Under the pieces are notes generated by a model, which worked only from the letters and a program-made list of their open reading frames with translations, ran no database searches and had not been told where the DNA came from. From CBDANZ01 sp965197865 (GTDB lineage Bacteria > Acidobacteriota > Vicinamibacteria > Vicinamibacterales > CAVVIG01), in NCBI GenBank assembly GCA_965197865.1, contig CBDANZ010000005.1, positions 682,001 through 746,000 on the forward strand: DNA of 64,000 bases. Direction: 5' to 3'. Position numbers and translations under genes: made by a program. Position 1 is the first letter of the stretch, and each line of letters begins with the position of its first letter. Of this stretch, positions 61,451 through 64,000 are shown in pieces.

Positions 61451-62382
61451 TGGAGCTCCCGGCCTGTGAGGCGGCGGAACGCCTCGACGTATTTTTCCCG
61501 CGTCTTGACCACCACGTCGTCGGGAAGCGAGGGGACGGGCGGCTGCTTGTTCCATTTGATACGTTCCAGGTAATTGCGGACGAACTGCTTGTCGAAGCTC
61601 GGTTGCGGCCCACCTGGGTTGTAGCTGTCGCGCGGCCAGAAGCGTGACGAATCGGGCGTGAGCACTTCGTCAATCAGGATCAGCCTCGCCGGATCGGGAC
61701 GCCGGCGATTTTCCTCGTCTTTGCCGGTGGGCAGCAAGCCGAACTCGAACTTGGTGTCGGCCACGATGATGCCGCGCGATTCGGCATGGGCGGCGCCTTC
61801 GGCGTAGAGCCGCAGGGTCAGCTCACGGACGCGCGCGAGCACCGCGGGGCCGACTAGATCCGCCGCCTCGGCCTCGCTGATATTGATGTCGTGGCCGGTT
61901 CGCGCCTTGGTGGCGGGCGTAAAGATGGGCGCCGGCAGGCGGTCTGACTCGCGGAGGCCGGCCGGCAGCCGGATTCCGCACACGTGGCCGCTGGCCAGGT
62001 AATCTTTCCAGCCGGACCCCGAAAGATAGCCTCGCGCGACGCACTCGATCGGCAGCGGGCCTGTCTTTCTGACCAGCATGGACCGCCCGGCCAGGACGGC
62101 TCGGTCATGGCTGGAGTCGACTGGGAGATCCGAGGATTCGATCGAGAGGAGATGGTTGTCCACGACCGACCGCGTGCGCTCGAACCAGAATGCCGAGATC
62201 TGGGTGAGCACTTTACCTTTGTCTGGAATGCCGGAGCCGAGGACGAAATCGAACGCCGAAATGCGGTCGGTCGCCACAATGAGCAAACGGTCGCCGAAAT
62301 CGTAGATGTCGCGAACCTTGCCGTGTCGCTCGGGCGCACGATGAGCGAGTGAAGTCTGGAGAACGGGAGACGCAAGCGGCAA
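61447..62382 (-). CDS. purC: Phosphoribosylaminoimidazole-succinocarboxamide synthase
   Basis: 311 aa, the longer type found in many bacteria. GKVRDIYDFGDRLLIVATDR (ATP-binding), then PLPIECVARGYLSGSGWKDY and the C-terminal TPDSSRFWPRDSY, SAICAR synthase signatures. It joins CAIR and aspartate in purine synthesis. It is the first gene of the purC-fis pair. Confidence 0.96.
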   Translation of the reverse strand: MPLASPVLQTSLAHRAPERHGKVRDIYDFGDRLLIVATDRISAFDFVLGSGIPDKGKVLTQISAFWFERTRSVVDNHLLSIESSDLPVDSSHDRAVLAGRSMLVRKTGPLPIECVARGYLSGSGWKDYLASGHVCGIRLPAGLRESDRLPAPIFTPATKARTGHDINISEAEAADLVGPAVLARVRELTLRLYAEGAAHAESRGIIVADTKFEFGLLPTGKDEENRRRPDPARLILIDEVLTPDSSRFWPRDSYNPGGPQPSFDKQFVRNYLERIKWNKQPPVPSLPDDVVVKTREKYVEAFRRLTGRELQ

Positions 62383-62494
62383 GGGAATTCCTCAGCGCCA
62401 GGGGGAAGGCTGAAATCTTACAAGGACCGAGGCGCGCTCCGCAACAACAACATATAGTGCGAGCGATCCAGGAAGGCGCTAGGGCGTTATAGTA

Positions 62495-63535
62495 GTGGAC
62501 GGTCGCATGCGATCACATATCCGTACGATTGTCGTTGTCGCGCTGGCCCTCGCGCTGCTGGCCCTGTTCTTCAATAATGTGGATTGGCGCGGCGTGGTGC
62601 ACGAGATCCTGCATGCGCGTCCCGAGTGGCTGGTGCTGTCGCTCGCTACGATGCTGGGGACTCTAGGGATCCGTGCCTGGCGGTGGCAGTACCTCCTGGA
62701 GCCGCTTGGCAAGCCGAGTTTTGCCAATGCCTTTCGAGCGACTGCCGTCGGATTTGCGGCGCGCAGCGTGCTGCCGGCCGCTGCCGGCGAACTGGTCCGG
62801 CCCTATTTTCTGTCCCGCCATGAGCCGCTCAGCGCGACGGGCGCTTTCGCAACGATCGTGATCGAGCGCCTGCTTGATACCATGACCGTCCTCATCTTGC
62901 TGGCCTGGTACGTGTTTTTCTCCGAGCCCGACCTGACCAACGCGAATCTGGCGGCGCTGGCCGCGGTGAAGTGGGCGGGCGCGGCTGCGGGCGTCGTCTC
63001 GGTTTCCGCGTTAGTTGTGCTGTTTTTCGTCGCCAAGGATCCGGCCGCTCTGGCGCGCACGTTCGTCCGTTTGGAGCAGGTGGTCCCGTCCGTGTTCGCT
63101 GGTTTCATCGCGAGGATTGCCGAAAATTTTGCGAAGGGGCTCGGCGCGATTCGCCGGCCCGGACAGCTTCTGGCGACACTTGTTTGGTCATTTCCCCTCT
63201 GGCTCTGCATTGGCCTCGGGATCTGGTCCGTGGCGAAAGCCTTCCAACTGAACGTTCCGTTCACGGGGTCGTTCCTCTTCATCGCGTTGCTCGTGATTGG
63301 CATCGCGGTGCCGACGCCGGGCGCGATCGGCGGTTTTCATGAAGCCTTTCGCGTGGGCGCAACGGTCTTCTATGGAGCGCCCAATGACGCCGCGGTCGGC
63401 GCGGCCATTGTGCTTCACGCGTTTTCCGTGGGATCGGCGCTCTGCCTCGGTCTTTTCTTTGCCGCGCAGGAAGGGCTGAACCTGGCAGGGATGCGCGACC
63501 TTGCCGATGAGGCCGAGACCGGCCGGACCGCGTAG
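62495..63535 (+). CDS. Flippase-like integral membrane protein (LPG synthase/AglD TM family)
   Basis: 346 aa. Eight or so helices are visible: TIVVVALALALLALFF, PEWLVLSLATMLGTLGIRAW, VIERLLDTMTVLILLAWYVF, GAAAGVVSVSALVVLFFVAK, TGSFLFIALLVIGIAVPTPG. The segments WRWQYLLEPLG, LPAAAGELVRPYFLSR and PTPGAIGGFHEAFRVG are conserved in this family (YbhN/UPF0104). It resembles the membrane part of lysyl-PG synthase without the transferase domain and may flip lipids. GTG start; an ATG at 62507 is also possible. Confidence 0.88.
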   Translation: MDGRMRSHIRTIVVVALALALLALFFNNVDWRGVVHEILHARPEWLVLSLATMLGTLGIRAWRWQYLLEPLGKPSFANAFRATAVGFAARSVLPAAAGELVRPYFLSRHEPLSATGAFATIVIERLLDTMTVLILLAWYVFFSEPDLTNANLAALAAVKWAGAAAGVVSVSALVVLFFVAKDPAALARTFVRLEQVVPSVFAGFIARIAENFAKGLGAIRRPGQLLATLVWSFPLWLCIGLGIWSVAKAFQLNVPFTGSFLFIALLVIGIAVPTPGAIGGFHEAFRVGATVFYGAPNDAAVGAAIVLHAFSVGSALCLGLFFAAQEGLNLAGMRDLADEAETGRTA

Positions 63536-63547
63536 GGCCTTCGATCG

Positions 63548-64000
63548 ATGAAATGTCCATATTGCACGTATCTGGGGGACAAAGTCGTCGACTCGCGCGA
63601 AAGCAAAGAGGGCGAGGTGATCCGTCGGCGTCGCGAGTGCCTTGGGTGCGGGAAGCGCTTCACCAGTTACGAGCGTATCGACGAGATCCCGTACATGGTG
63701 GTGAAGAAGGACGGCACGCGCGAGTGGTTCGAGCGACAGAAGCTCATCGGTGGGCTGCTCAAGGCCTGTGAGAAGCGTCCGGTGACCGTGGCGGCGCTCG
63801 AGGCGATCGCCGATCGCGTCGAAGCCACGCTTCATGAGCGGCCGGAGAAGGAGATTGCCACCGCCGACATTGGTGGGTTCGTGATGGAGGAGCTCAAGAA
63901 GCTCGATAAGGTGGCCTACGTCCGGTTCGCGTCGGTGTACCGCCATTTCCGGGATCTTGGCGAGTTCATGAGCGAGCTCAAAGATCTCTTGAACGTGAAA
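63548..64000 (+). CDS. nrdR: Transcriptional repressor NrdR (3' end outside window)
   Basis: 151 codons, running off the edge. MKCPYCTYLGDKVVDSRESK and RRECLGCGKRFTSYER make the zinc ribbon; the ATP-cone follows (MVVKKDGTREWFERQKLIGG). It represses ribonucleotide reductase genes in response to dNTP level. The family is about 150-170 aa, so only a few residues may be missing. It begins 12 bp after the flippase-like gene. Confidence 0.95.
   Translation, partial: MKCPYCTYLGDKVVDSRESKEGEVIRRRRECLGCGKRFTSYERIDEIPYMVVKKDGTREWFERQKLIGGLLKACEKRPVTVAALEAIADRVEATLHERPEKEIATADIGGFVMEELKKLDKVAYVRFASVYRHFRDLGEFMSELKDLLNVK

Overview
This window reads as a chromosomal segment from a high-GC Gram-negative bacterium, most likely an Acidobacteriota of the Vicinamibacteria type. 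The evidence is a DUF5916 protein, large secreted proteins of the kind abundant in that phylum, a TonB receptor with a regulatory-like N-terminal domain, many split ABC exporters of the MacB/LolD type, and TatA, GroESL and PckA genes typical of free-living heterotrophs. The taxonomic call is inferred from family content; no rRNA is present.

Layout. 0-9.8 kb: the end of a DUF5916 protein, a heme/copper lipoprotein, small unknowns, a pair of acidobacterial-type secreted proteins (the second truncated beside a strong hairpin), tRNA-Leu(UAA) and a TonB-dependent receptor. 9.8-12.6 kb: decayed accessory DNA with a nuclease fragment, a 158-bp inverted-repeat element, a coupled pair of unknown genes, an HTH fragment and a HEPN-like gene cut by one amber codon. 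12.6-19.4 kb: a Cus/Czc-type RND heavy-metal efflux operon (outer-membrane factor, adaptor, frameshifted pump) headed by a small Cys/Met-rich secreted protein. 19.5-31.6 kb: a gene graveyard. It has an MscS-like channel, two more copies of the 158-bp element inside one broken hydrolase gene, an intact IS3-family element whose flanks come from unrelated genes, a cold-shock gene, and remnants of ZIP, cyclase, GYD and glucose-6-phosphate isomerase genes, with an intact MBL hydrolase among them. 31.6-42.2 kb: tesA-ybbA-ybbP, a DksA-like protein, FolK and a convergent four-gene MacAB-TolC-like exporter operon. 42.2-46.4 kb: a decayed IS5-type transposase, a broken metal-sensor-like gene, IspH and an ECF sigma/anti-sigma pair. 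46.5-64 kb: mostly housekeeping genes: pckA, gatB, ftsE, ftsX, a glycerate-2-kinase, RNase R, SelB, TatA, a TonB protein, groESL with promoter and CIRCE operator, a Fis-type regulator, purC, a flippase-like protein and nrdR.

The most distinctive signal is the 158-bp foldback element. It has three copies with identical cores, perfect 18-bp terminal inverted repeats and exact 4-bp target duplications (TTAG, TTAG, ATAG). Element plus duplication is 162 bp, a multiple of three, and one strand is open throughout, so copy 3 adds 54 codons in frame to a protein. Short degenerate 7-bp tandem repeats also sit in three intergenic gaps.

Many reading frames are interrupted. Some breaks look like real decay (several stops per gene in accessory DNA). 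Others, such as single-base slips in cusA, ftsE and ftsX, could be consensus errors in the assembly; sequence alone cannot separate the two.
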